The notes under the pieces are model-generated. The model saw nothing but the letters and a program-made list of their open reading frames with translations. It was not told the DNA's origin and ran no database searches. This document shows, piece after piece, positions 25,835-34,157 of a stretch of DNA of 64,000 bases (position 1 is the first letter of the stretch; each line of letters opens with the position of its first letter). The DNA is taken from positions 1 through 64,000 of the forward strand of contig JBGARJ010000025.1 of NCBI GenBank assembly GCA_044230315.1, written 5' to 3'. The translations under genes were made by a program, and so were the position numbers. This stretch comes from M3007 sp044230315 (GTDB lineage Bacteria > Bacteroidota > Bacteroidia > Chitinophagales > Saprospiraceae).

Positions 25835-26217
25835 TAAGGTTTCAAATGGTTTCAGGGTTTCAGGAGGTTTCAGGGTTTCAGGAGGTTTCAAGGTTTCAAG
25901 TGGTTTCAGGGTTTCAGGGTTTCAAGGTTTCAGGAGGTTTCAGGGTTTCAAATGGTTTCAGGGTTTCAAATGGTTTCAGGAGGTTGCAGAGTTGCAAATG
26001 ATACCGTTAGGTCAAAATAAAGCAGTTTAATACCACATTCATATTACACTGAAACTTTGAAACCATTTGAAACCCTGAAACCTTGAAACCTCCTGAAACC
26101 ATTTGAAACCTTGAAACCTCCTGAAACCTTGAAACCCTGAAACCATTTGAAACCTCCTGCAACCTTGAAACCCTGAAACCACTTGCAACCTTGAAACCTC
26201 CTGCAACCCTGAAACCA
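25816..26217. repeat. Palindromic GGTTTCA minisatellite, locus 2
   Basis: From 25816 (inside the end of the preceding gene) to about 25995 run some 18 units of GGTTTCA(A/G) with 1-5 nt linkers (AGG, AAT, AGGA). After a spacer of about 50 bp the reverse complement runs from 26046 to 26217 (TGAAACC with CCT, ATT or CTT linkers, and TGCAACC variants). This repeats the layout of locus 1 at 10346-10758: same unit, same order of arms, same position between two plus-strand genes. Here linkers with AAT (TTTCAAATGG) are common, unlike locus 1. Confidence 0.9.
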
Positions 26218-26241
26218 TAAAAATTCGCAACTATTCACAGT

Positions 26242-27096
26242 ATGAAACTCTTGCCGATCGAGCGCCGTTCGGGCCTCACCCGCGAAGAATTTATTGAAAA
26301 TTATCTCAAGCCAAAACGCCCCGTAGTCTTTACGGACCTGGCCAAAGACTGGCCAGCCACGCAAAAATGGACTTTTGAATTCCTCCAGCAACATTACGGC
26401 CAACTGGACGTGCCTATCGTTGGGTCGGACTACCACAAGCCCGGCCCCAACTACATGAAGAGCCATATCACCATGAAGTTTGGCGAATACCTGGACCTCA
26501 TTCAAAAGGGCCCGACGGAATACCGGATTTTCCTTTGGAACATTTTCGACCACGCCCGCGAGTTGATCCACGACGTCAGCAATCCAACGATCTGCGACGG
26601 CTGGGTGGATAAATACCCCTTCATGTTCTTTGGCGGCGCGGGGGCCGTTACCAACCTGCACTACGACATCGACTGTTCCAACGTCTTCCATACACACTTT
26701 TGGACGCGCAAGCACATCGTGCTGTTCGACCAGAACCAGAATTCCCTGCTTTACCAGCATCCGTATACCGTACAAAGCCATGTTAATCCCCTGAAACCCG
26801 ACTTCGAGCGGTTCCCGGCGCTCGACAAAGCCGTGGGCCATGAGACCATCCTGACCCATGGCGAAACGCTGTACATCCCTTCGCTCTGGTGGCATTATAT
26901 CGTGTACATGGACGGCGGCTTTTCGATCAGCCTGCGCTCGCGCGACAGTGTTTTTACGCAGGCCAAAGGCTTGTGGAACATTGCGCGGCATTTCATGATC
27001 GACAAGGGCATGAACGCAGTCATGGGACCCAAATGGAAATCCTGGAAAGAAGAACAGGCCAAGAAACGCGCCCAGGAAGCCATGCAGGCTGCCTGA
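26242..27096 (+). CDS. Cupin-like / JmjC-fold 2-oxoglutarate oxygenase
   Basis: The 284-residue protein is a cupin_8 family member. The iron triad is visible as H140-x-D142 (TNLHYDIDCSNVF) and H218 (YIPSLWWHYIVY), and the N-terminal RPVVFTDLAKDWPATQKW segment is typical. The family hydroxylates proteins or small molecules with Fe(II) and 2-oxoglutarate. It sits between two PLP enzymes on the same strand, 28 bp after a repeat palindrome and before a strong terminator, so a role in tailoring the product of those enzymes is possible but inferred. Confidence 0.85.
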   Translation: MKLLPIERRSGLTREEFIENYLKPKRPVVFTDLAKDWPATQKWTFEFLQQHYGQLDVPIVGSDYHKPGPNYMKSHITMKFGEYLDLIQKGPTEYRIFLWNIFDHARELIHDVSNPTICDGWVDKYPFMFFGGAGAVTNLHYDIDCSNVFHTHFWTRKHIVLFDQNQNSLLYQHPYTVQSHVNPLKPDFERFPALDKAVGHETILTHGETLYIPSLWWHYIVYMDGGFSISLRSRDSVFTQAKGLWNIARHFMIDKGMNAVMGPKWKSWKEEQAKKRAQEAMQAA

Positions 27097-27135
27097 GCCG
27101 CGCGTAAAGTGCCATTGAATTCCGAAAAATCAAAC

Positions 27136-27172
27136 AAGACCTGCAAGGTGCCTGATCCTTGCAGGTCTTTTC
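27136..27172 (+). terminator. Rho-independent terminator after the cupin-like gene
   Basis: AAGACCTGCAAGG and its exact complement CCTTGCAGGTCTT form a 13-bp stem with an 8-nt loop, followed by TTTCT. It separates the oxygenase from the next gene. Confidence 0.85.
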
Positions 27173-27211
27173 TAAAACCATTATTGTTATTCAAAATTCG
27201 CAACCAATAGC

Positions 27212-28456
27212 ATGGATTTATTCGATCGCATTTTAAAACAAGCCGGCCCGTTGGGCAAATATGCCGAAGTGGCCGAAGGGTACTACATGTTTCCGCAGTT
27301 AGAGGGCGAACTGGGCAACCGCATGCGCTTCAACGGCAAGGAAGTGGTGTGCTGGAGCATTAATAATTACCTGGGGCTGGCCAATCACCCCGAGGTGCGG
27401 CAAGCCGATGCCGAAAGCGCCGCACGCTGGGGGCTGGCCTATCCGATGGGCGCCCGCATGATGAGCGGTGAAACCAAACAACATAAAAAACTGGAAACAG
27501 CGCTGGCGCATTATGTCGGGAAAGAAGACGGCTACCTCCTGAACTACGGTTACCAGGGCATTCTCTCCGTCATCGATGCCTTGCTCACCCGCCACGATGT
27601 AGTGGTGTACGACGCCGAAAGCCACGCCTGTATCGTCGACGCCGTGCGTATGCACATGGGCAAGCGGTTTGCCTATACCCACAACGATATTGCAAGCCTC
27701 GACAAAAACCTCGAGCGCGCGCACCGCATCACGCAGGAAACCGGCGGCGGCATACTCGTGATCACGGAAGGCGTTTTCGGAATGCGGGGCGACCAGGGGA
27801 AATTGCGGGAAATCGTTGCGCTGAAAGACAAATACCCGTTCCGCCTCCTGATCGACGATGCACACGGTTTCGGCATGCTCGGCCAAACGGGCGCCGGTAC
27901 GGCCGAAGAACAGGGCGTAACCGAAGACGTGGATCTGTATTTCAGCACCTTCGCCAAGAGCATGGCCCTCATCGGGGCATTTATCGCCGGCCCGGTCGAC
28001 ATTATCCGGCACCTGCGCTACAACATGCGTTCGCAGATTTTTGCCAAATCGCTCCCAATGCCGATCGTGGAAGGCGCGCTCAAACGTTTCGATCTGTTGA
28101 AAACCCATCCTGAATTCCGCGAAAAGCTCTGGAGCAATGTACGCCTGCTGCAAGGCGGCCTGCGCGAACGCGGGTTCGACATCGGCGATACCAACACTTG
28201 CGTAACGCCGGTGTACATGCACGGGGAAGTGGAAGAAGCGATGGCCCTCGTGAAAGACATGCGCGACAACTACGGCGTGTTCTGTTCCATTGTGGTATAT
28301 CCGGTTATTCCCAAAGGCATGATCATCCTGCGCCTGATCCCTACCGCGGCCCACACCGAAGAAGATATCCAGATCACCCTGGAAGCCTTTTCCGCAGTAG
28401 GCGCCAAACTGAAGTCGGGCGCTTATCAAGACTACGTGCCGCAACCGATCGGTTAA
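27212..28456 (+). CDS. Alpha-oxoamine synthase (SPT/KBL/BioF family), candidate cysteate acyltransferase
   Basis: The 414-residue fold-type I PLP enzyme joins an amino acid with an acyl thioester, with loss of CO2. PLP residues are visible: H138 (AESHAC), D215 and H218 (LLIDDAHGFG), and the Schiff-base K249 (STFAKSMALIG). The start MDLFDRILKQAGPLGKYAEVAEG is unlike BioF or KBL and resembles the Bacteroidota serine/cysteate palmitoyltransferase group used for sphingolipids or sulfonolipids (capnine). The cysteine-synthase-like gene nearby favours the latter. That assignment is inference from context and remembered sequence similarity. Confidence 0.85.
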   Translation: MDLFDRILKQAGPLGKYAEVAEGYYMFPQLEGELGNRMRFNGKEVVCWSINNYLGLANHPEVRQADAESAARWGLAYPMGARMMSGETKQHKKLETALAHYVGKEDGYLLNYGYQGILSVIDALLTRHDVVVYDAESHACIVDAVRMHMGKRFAYTHNDIASLDKNLERAHRITQETGGGILVITEGVFGMRGDQGKLREIVALKDKYPFRLLIDDAHGFGMLGQTGAGTAEEQGVTEDVDLYFSTFAKSMALIGAFIAGPVDIIRHLRYNMRSQIFAKSLPMPIVEGALKRFDLLKTHPEFREKLWSNVRLLQGGLRERGFDIGDTNTCVTPVYMHGEVEEAMALVKDMRDNYGVFCSIVVYPVIPKGMIILRLIPTAAHTEEDIQITLEAFSAVGAKLKSGAYQDYVPQPIG

Positions 28457-28481
28457 ACGGCCGGCAACAAACGGCCTGCTC

Positions 28482-28515
28482 AACCCCGCCTGCGCTCGCA
28501 CGGCGGGGTTTTTTT
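28482..28515 (+). terminator. Rho-independent terminator after the alpha-oxoamine synthase
   Basis: AACCCCGCC pairs with GGCGGGGTT around a loop of 11 nt, followed by a run of T. It lies 25 bp after the stop codon. Confidence 0.9.
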
Positions 28516-28746
28516 GTGCCCCGGCGGATCAATGCGACAAATCAGATAGACCATGCGACAGGAGTGATAAGCCCCCGGCGGCTACACTACGCACCTTTGC
28601 CGTATCATTTCTGAACCGACAAAGGCCATCGGCCAAAGACCATCCGGCGCAAATACGCAATTCTGCGTAGACACTTTACGCAGAGCCGCCGAAGCGCCCC
28701 GCCCAGCGCCACCCCCACCTTTGTCAAAAAAAAAGACACTGCCACA

Positions 28747-28926
28747 ATGAAAGCACTCAAGATTATCTCGTCCCTGCTCTTTGCCCTGATCATGTGCACC
28801 GGCGCCGCCATCGTTTGCTATTGCAGCATCGACTTTTTCCAACAATGCCAGTCCGATTGCCAGAAATGGATGGAAGGCTTCGCCAACCAACTTTCGGCTC
28901 ACCAGATCCATTTTCCCAACGAATAG
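28747..28926 (+). CDS. Small Cys-containing membrane protein (59 residues)
   Basis: The ORF MKALKIISSLLFALIMCTGAA... has one membrane helix (residues 5-25) and five Cys, in C-x6-C-x-C, C and C positions, with CQSDCQKWMEGFAN just after the helix. A CACCTTTG sequence, resembling the local promoter box, lies at about 28716. I do not recognise a family. It is too short for confident homology but has a signal-anchor and a reasonable codon pattern. The Cys residues could form disulfides or bind a metal. Confidence 0.6.
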   Translation: MKALKIISSLLFALIMCTGAAIVCYCSIDFFQQCQSDCQKWMEGFANQLSAHQIHFPNE

Positions 28927-28996
28927 ACCCCGCCTGGACCAAGCACATCACCGGCTAAAAACCACTGCGATCCGCAGCGTTAAAAGCTGCTTTCCG

Positions 28997-29485
28997 ATGA
29001 AAACATGCCTATTGCTTGCAGCCCTGGCCTTGACCCAAACGCTTTTCGCCCAGGCGGCTAATGACCCCAACCTTTTCATACTCCAGACCACCAGCTCCTT
29101 TTTCGGCGCTACGGCAGAACAGCGCGCGGACCGCCATATCCGCCAGTTTGCCGATTATTTCATGCGAAAAGCAACACTGATCGACGCATCGGGGGCCATT
29201 TGGATCGGCCGCGACCGGATTTTGACCTGGCGCGAAAACCAGGCACACCTCAACCGTCCGGCAGAAAGCAGGCCGGAAAAAATCCAGAGCAGCCTGATCC
29301 GCCTGGTTCGGCCCGATCTGGCCATTGTGGTGGCACAGACGCACGTGGGCGTGGAACCGGCTGCCAACGAGTTGTCGTACAATATCCTGTGGCGGCGCAT
29401 CGATGGGAAATGGTACATCTGCACCATCACGCCGGTTGTGAAACAATTTGATACCGCGTCGGCTGTTCTCGCTCGGAGTGATTAA
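28997..29485 (+). CDS. Secreted SnoaL/DUF4440-like protein
   Basis: The 162-residue protein has a signal peptide (MKTCLLLAALALTQTLFAQA) and a single alpha/beta domain whose pattern (HIRQFADYFMRKATLIDASGAIWIGRDRI, ending SYNILWRRIDGKWYICTITP) resembles the NTF2-like SnoaL/DUF4440 fold. Catalytic residues are not evident. It is a hypothetical small exported protein; the fold call is moderate. Confidence 0.6.
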   Translation: MKTCLLLAALALTQTLFAQAANDPNLFILQTTSSFFGATAEQRADRHIRQFADYFMRKATLIDASGAIWIGRDRILTWRENQAHLNRPAESRPEKIQSSLIRLVRPDLAIVVAQTHVGVEPAANELSYNILWRRIDGKWYICTITPVVKQFDTASAVLARSD

Positions 29486-29585
29486 AACCGGAGCGCAGGG
29501 TTGTATATCCATTGAATTGCCGCAATCCGTTACCTTTCGCTGCACAACAGGCGCCTGTGAACGCCTGTGTCACCGGATCAGATCA

Positions 29586-30863
29586 ATGAACAAATTCCTG
29601 CTTTTTGTTGCCGGCCTGTTGTTTATGGGCAGTTGCCAGCCTGCCTTGTATACCGTCAGTCACAAGACCCATAACCCGCTCACCCGGATTTTGGATGCGC
29701 ATGCTGCTGAATTCGACAGTATCATCCGCCACCCGGAGACCTATGAAGTACAGATCATTTACACCCAAATCGACCGGGACCAGCTCCAGCGGCCGCATTT
29801 CACGTCGTATTGGTGGAACGTCGATTCGACGCGCTACTTCTACCCCGCGAGCATGGTGAAAATGCCGCTGGCCGCACTGGCGCTGGAAAAAATCAACACC
29901 CTCCGGCGAAACGGCTATCCGGCCCTTATGAAAAGCACGCCTTACCGGATCGATTCGGTGCGCGTGTTTCAGCGCAACTATGCGGTCGATTCTACGGCGC
30001 CCGGCAATGTCCCCAGTATTGCGCATGATATCCGGCGGGTGTTTACGGTGAGCGACAACCACGCGTATAACCACCTCTTCGAATTCCTCGGGCGGGCCGG
30101 TATCAATCAAACGCTGCGGGAAAAAGGCTATACCCGGACGGGTATCGTGCGGCGCTTTTTTGCCGGCGGGCGCGACAATGCCTACAGCAGCCCGATCACG
30201 TTTTTAGATGTATCCGGGCATACCCGTTGGAAACAGGGCGAACTGCACGACAGCATCACATGGGTCAACCCGCAGCGGGCGCTGCTGAAAGGTACCGGCT
30301 ACCTGGATAGCCAGGGTGAATTGGTGCAAAAACCGTTTGATTTCAGCGTCCATAACTGGTTCGCACTCACGGATATGGAAAAGATGTTGCGGGCGATTAT
30401 TTTCCCCGATGCCGTAGAACCCGCTAACCGGTTTGACCTTACCAGCAAGGATTACGCCTTTTTGTGGCGCTACATGGGCGGTTTTCCGCGGGAGTGCGAT
30501 TATCCGAAGTACGACTCCACGGCCTTTTGGGACGGGTATGTCAAACTGTTTCTTTTTGGCGACACCCGGGAGCGGCAAGACGGTTCGGTGCGGGTGCTGA
30601 ATAAGGTCGGCGAAGCCTATGGCACCCTTACCGACGTGGCCTATATTGTCGATTTCAAAAACAACGTCGAGTTTATCCTCGCATCCACAATCCTGTGCAA
30701 CAGCGATGGAATTTTCAACGACGACCGCTATGAATACGAAACGGTCGGTTTCCCATTTTTGGCCAGATTAGGCCGTGCGGTGTATGCCTACGAACGGCAG
30801 CGACAGCGGAAAGTCGTGCCGGATTTGAAGCCCTTTGCCGATGCGCTCCCTGTGGGCCAATAG
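29586..30863 (+). CDS. Serine hydrolase lipoprotein, class A beta-lactamase-related
   Basis: The 425-residue protein has a lipoprotein signal with the lipobox Cys in LLFMGSC, and a penicillin-recognising core: SxxK in YPASMVKMP, and the SDN motif in TVSDNHAYNHL. The KTG-like third motif is less clear. The Beta-lactamase2 family covers class A beta-lactamases and relatives of unknown substrate; at this size and with its divergent loops it is more likely a peptidase or esterase of cell-wall material than a resistance enzyme. The start at 29586 places the lipobox correctly; the frame is open to 29448. Confidence 0.8.
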   Translation: MNKFLLFVAGLLFMGSCQPALYTVSHKTHNPLTRILDAHAAEFDSIIRHPETYEVQIIYTQIDRDQLQRPHFTSYWWNVDSTRYFYPASMVKMPLAALALEKINTLRRNGYPALMKSTPYRIDSVRVFQRNYAVDSTAPGNVPSIAHDIRRVFTVSDNHAYNHLFEFLGRAGINQTLREKGYTRTGIVRRFFAGGRDNAYSSPITFLDVSGHTRWKQGELHDSITWVNPQRALLKGTGYLDSQGELVQKPFDFSVHNWFALTDMEKMLRAIIFPDAVEPANRFDLTSKDYAFLWRYMGGFPRECDYPKYDSTAFWDGYVKLFLFGDTRERQDGSVRVLNKVGEAYGTLTDVAYIVDFKNNVEFILASTILCNSDGIFNDDRYEYETVGFPFLARLGRAVYAYERQRQRKVVPDLKPFADALPVGQ

Positions 30864-30897
30864 CGTTCAGGTCGCAATTTTGGCCCTTGCAAGGGAC

Positions 30898-31689
30898 TTA
30901 CTTCAGCGTGATGACGCAGGATAATTTGGTGTGGTCGCGTACTACATCGAGCAAGGAAAACGCGCCGGTCACCGTTTTTCCGTCGCTTTGAAAACCGGCG
31001 CCCTGCACCGCTTTCACCTTTTTGGGAAGGTGGAACACGAGCCGGTATTTTTTGTTGTTGAACATCATTTTGACCAGTGGATCGCTGTCATGGTCGAAGA
31101 ACATACTGCCCATCACCTGGCCCGTGGTATCGGGCGGGTTGGTACGCCGGAGCGTGCGGCCGTCGAATTGTATATCCGGAATGCCGGCGAGCGACCCGGG
31201 GCTTTCATCCACACCCGGCATTTTGAGCGCATCGAGTCCGTGTATCGTGCTGTCTTTCTGTAGTTTGCCCAACGTGCCCAGCGTCTCCCAAAACAAAGGG
31301 AGGTCTTCGATTTTTTTGAAATCGTATTGAAACTGAAAATCGAGTCCATTTTTGGTCCGGGCCTGCATGACGATATGGTTCAGCACTTCCGGGTGCGCAA
31401 AATAATGCCGCAACGAATCGGGCAAATCGCCCAGCCGCACCAGGGTGTCGAGCGCCCGGGGAGGCTGGCCCAGGGCCTGCAGCGAGTCATTGGTTTTTTG
31501 CTGGGCCATCCGCAGCATCGAAGCAAAAGGACCGGAAGCCATGGAAATGGTCATCTCGTAGCGCCCCGATCGGTCTTTGTTGAGCCAGAGTTCTTCCGTG
31601 ATGTCGAAGCAGCCGGCGCACAACAGGGCCAGCGCAAACAAAACAAGCCGGATTGGGGTATAAACCGGAGGTTTGGATAGTGTTTCCAT
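30898..31689 (-). CDS. Uncharacterised lipoprotein
   Basis: This 263-residue protein has a lipoprotein signal (VLFALALLCAGC) and begins FDITEELWLNKDRSGRYEMTISM after the Cys. No catalytic motif is seen. The mature part has alternating beta and alpha segments and several DxS/T turns. I recognise it only as a Bacteroidota lipoprotein of unknown function. It lies downstream of lysS on the same strand (65 bp gap). Confidence 0.7.
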   Translation of the reverse strand: METLSKPPVYTPIRLVLFALALLCAGCFDITEELWLNKDRSGRYEMTISMASGPFASMLRMAQQKTNDSLQALGQPPRALDTLVRLGDLPDSLRHYFAHPEVLNHIVMQARTKNGLDFQFQYDFKKIEDLPLFWETLGTLGKLQKDSTIHGLDALKMPGVDESPGSLAGIPDIQFDGRTLRRTNPPDTTGQVMGSMFFDHDSDPLVKMMFNNKKYRLVFHLPKKVKAVQGAGFQSDGKTVTGAFSLLDVVRDHTKLSCVITLK

Positions 31690-31754
31690 AAGCAGTAATA
31701 GACTGTCGTATAATCCGTTCCCAAATGCGGCATCCCGCATAAACCCCTAAGATC

Positions 31755-33296
31755 TTATCCTTCCTTGGAGCTTTCCGGGCGCATTTGGGGGAAGAACAGC
31801 ACTTCCTGGATGCTCGATTGGCCTGTAAACAGCATCGTCAGGCGGTCGATGCCAAACCCGATCCCGCCCGTAGGCGGCATTCCGTATTCGAGGGCGCGGA
31901 TGAAATCATCGTCCATAGCCATCGCCTCCTCGTCGCCGCGTTCGGCCAGGCGGAGCTGGTCTTCAAAACGTTCGCGCTGGTCGATCGGGTCGTTCAATTC
32001 GGAATAAGCGTTGGCTACCTCTTTGCCGTTGACAAAAAGTTCGAAGCGCTCGACCAGGCCAGGTTTGCTGCGGTGTTTTTTGGTGAGCGGCGACATTTCC
32101 ACGGGATAATCGATCAAAAAAGTGGGTTGGATCAGGTGATGCTCCACTTTTTCACCGAAGATCTCGTCGATCAGTTTGGCTTTTCCCATAGTGGCGTCGA
32201 TCTCGATGCCCTGAATTTTGCAGTACGTGCGCAGTTGTTCCTCGGTGGCCGTCTCCACATTGAGGCCGGTGTATTGATTGATTGCGTCAAACATGGTGAG
32301 GCGCCGGTACGGGCCGGCAAATTCGATTTGCTGCCCACCGGCTGCGATCGTCGATCCGCCGTCTTCGTTTACGGCCCGGGCTACCCGTTCGAGCATCTCC
32401 TCGGTGACCCGCATCAGCCAGTTGTAGTCTTTGTAGGCCACATAAAACTCCAGCGCGGTGAATTCCGGGTTGTGGGTGCGGTCCATGCCTTCGTTGCGGA
32501 ACATTTTGGCAAATTCATACACGCCGTCGAACCCCGCCACGATGAGGCGTTTGAGGTACAGTTCATTGGCAATGCGCAGGTACAGGGTCATGTCCAGCGT
32601 ATTGTGGTGGGTTTTGAAGGGCCGTGCGGCGGCGCCGCCGTGGATGGGTTGGAGGATGGGCGTTTCCACTTCGAGCAGACCGAGATCGTCGAGGTAGGCC
32701 CGCATGGTTTTGATGAGTTTGGTCCGTTTGATGAAAATCTGGCGAAATTCCGGGTTCACGGTCAGGTCCACATACCGCATGCGGTAACGCTGCTCCGGGT
32801 CGGTGAACGCATCGAACACATGGCCTTCGGCGTCGCGCTTGACGATAGGCAGCGGGCGCAGGCTTTTGGACAAAAACTTGAATTCCCGGACGTGTACGGA
32901 CACTTCGCCGGTTTTGGTGCGGAAGGCGAAGCCGCGCACGCCGACATAATCGCCCAGGTCGAGCAGTTTTTTGATGACCACATCGAACAGGGTAAAATCC
33001 TCGCCCTGGCCCATTTCGTCGCGACGGAGGTAGAGCTGGATCCGGCCGCTGCTGTCTTGCAGGTTCATGAACAAGGCTTTGCCGGCTTCCCGGGAGGCCA
33101 TGACCCGGCCTGCGAGGGCAACTTCCTGGTAATTCAGGCGGTTTTTGCTGCCGTCTTCCAATACTTCTTCCTGGTAATTGGCCAAAATGTCGGCCGCATG
33201 GGCGGTCACCTCAAACATTTCAGCCGGGTAGGGGTCGATGCCGAGTTCGCGCAATTTCTGGAGTGATTCCCGGCGGAGTATTTCTTGTTCTGTCAT
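31755..33296 (-). CDS. lysS: Lysine--tRNA ligase (class II)
   Basis: The 513-residue enzyme charges tRNA-Lys. It has the N-terminal OB-fold anticodon-binding domain (VALAGRVMASREAGKALFMNLQDSSG) and the class II catalytic motifs: motif 2 FRNEGMDRTHNPEFTALEFY, and motif 3 PPTGGIGFGIDRLTML. Length and order are normal. The start MTEQEILRRESLQKLRELGIDPYP is typical. Confidence 0.96.
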   Translation of the reverse strand: MTEQEILRRESLQKLRELGIDPYPAEMFEVTAHAADILANYQEEVLEDGSKNRLNYQEVALAGRVMASREAGKALFMNLQDSSGRIQLYLRRDEMGQGEDFTLFDVVIKKLLDLGDYVGVRGFAFRTKTGEVSVHVREFKFLSKSLRPLPIVKRDAEGHVFDAFTDPEQRYRMRYVDLTVNPEFRQIFIKRTKLIKTMRAYLDDLGLLEVETPILQPIHGGAAARPFKTHHNTLDMTLYLRIANELYLKRLIVAGFDGVYEFAKMFRNEGMDRTHNPEFTALEFYVAYKDYNWLMRVTEEMLERVARAVNEDGGSTIAAGGQQIEFAGPYRRLTMFDAINQYTGLNVETATEEQLRTYCKIQGIEIDATMGKAKLIDEIFGEKVEHHLIQPTFLIDYPVEMSPLTKKHRSKPGLVERFELFVNGKEVANAYSELNDPIDQRERFEDQLRLAERGDEEAMAMDDDFIRALEYGMPPTGGIGFGIDRLTMLFTGQSSIQEVLFFPQMRPESSKEG

Positions 33297-33362
33297 CGAA
33301 TGGATGGGTAATTTGAAAATGGTGCAGGTTGGGGTTGGAGTTTAACAATCGGGAGGGGCGGA

Positions 33363-34019
33363 TTAGTTCAACCGTGCGATCAGGGTCAGGTTGCCCTTAA
33401 CCAGCTGGTTCATGGTTATTTCGATCTTGCTGTGTATCGGCAGGTATAGATCGACGCGGGAACCGAATTTGATAAAACCCATATCGGCGCCCTGGCGGAC
33501 TTCGTCGCCTTCCTGAATGTACCATTTGATCCGTTTGGCCACGGCGCCGGCGATCTGGCGCATCAGGATCTGGGTCGACCCAGTATCGTACACTATAGAA
33601 GTCCGTTCGTTTTCGGTACTGCTTTTCGGGTGCCAGGCCACCAGGTATTTTCCCGGATGGTAGTGAAAGAGCCGGATCCGGCCGCCAACGGGATTGCGGT
33701 TGACGTGCACATTGAGCGGCGACATGAAGATGGATATCTGCAGGCGTTTGTCTTTGAAATACTCGCCTTCATACACTTCTTCTATAGCGCAAATCCGACC
33801 GTCGGCCGGTGCGTACACCAGTTCGTTTCCCGCCAGGGGGATGGGCCGGGCCGGATTGCGAAAAAACTGCAGAATAAAACCGTAGAACCCCAGGGAAATA
33901 ACCAGAACGGGCCAAAAGTACAAGGTATCCAAAGTCCAAAGCCCCGCATTCAGCAATAACAGAAACAAGCCAATTGCGGCTAAAATGGCGTATCCTTCCT
34001 TGTGCAAGCGAAAGAGCAT
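33363..34019 (-). CDS. psd: Phosphatidylserine decarboxylase
   Basis: The 218-residue proenzyme converts phosphatidylserine to phosphatidylethanolamine in the inner membrane. It has an N-terminal pair of membrane helices, the HVNRNPVGGRI segment with the catalytic His, and the self-cleavage site FGSRVDLYLP, which yields the pyruvoyl group on Ser. The short form is common in Bacteroidota. Longer starts (34058 or 34121) exist, but a GACCTTTG sequence at 34041-34048 resembles a -7 box and supports the start at 34019. Confidence 0.9.
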   Translation of the reverse strand: MLFRLHKEGYAILAAIGLFLLLLNAGLWTLDTLYFWPVLVISLGFYGFILQFFRNPARPIPLAGNELVYAPADGRICAIEEVYEGEYFKDKRLQISIFMSPLNVHVNRNPVGGRIRLFHYHPGKYLVAWHPKSSTENERTSIVYDTGSTQILMRQIAGAVAKRIKWYIQEGDEVRQGADMGFIKFGSRVDLYLPIHSKIEITMNQLVKGNLTLIARLN

Positions 34020-34094
34020 AAGATTTGCTTTTGTGCGCGGCAAAGGTCGGTTTTTCATGCTATTTCTTTTCACCTGAATGGCGATTTTAGCCAT

Positions 34095-34102
34095 TATCTT
34101 TG
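34095..34102 (+). promoter_or_regulatory. Bacteroidota -7 box for asd
   Basis: TATCTTTG followed by C, 55 bp before the asd start codon. It lies in the divergent psd-asd gap. No -33 TTTG at the right spacing is obvious. Confidence 0.55.
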
Positions 34103-34157
34103 CGGCCCGGTTCAGAACCACGTATTCTTATCATCGTTCACTCATTTCATTATCGCT

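Noticed and set aside
26044..26991. 315-residue minus-strand ORF overlapping the repeat and the cupin-like gene
   Set aside because: It is the shadow of the cupin-like gene joined to frames made by the repeat.
29586..30863. Acquired beta-lactamase resistance gene
   Set aside because: The SxxK and SDN motifs are present, but the length, the divergent sequence and the lack of mobile-gene context point to a chromosomal serine hydrolase.
31785..33266. 493-residue plus-strand ORF opposite lysS
   Set aside because: Antisense shadow of lysS, with no recognisable domain; lysS has all class II motifs.
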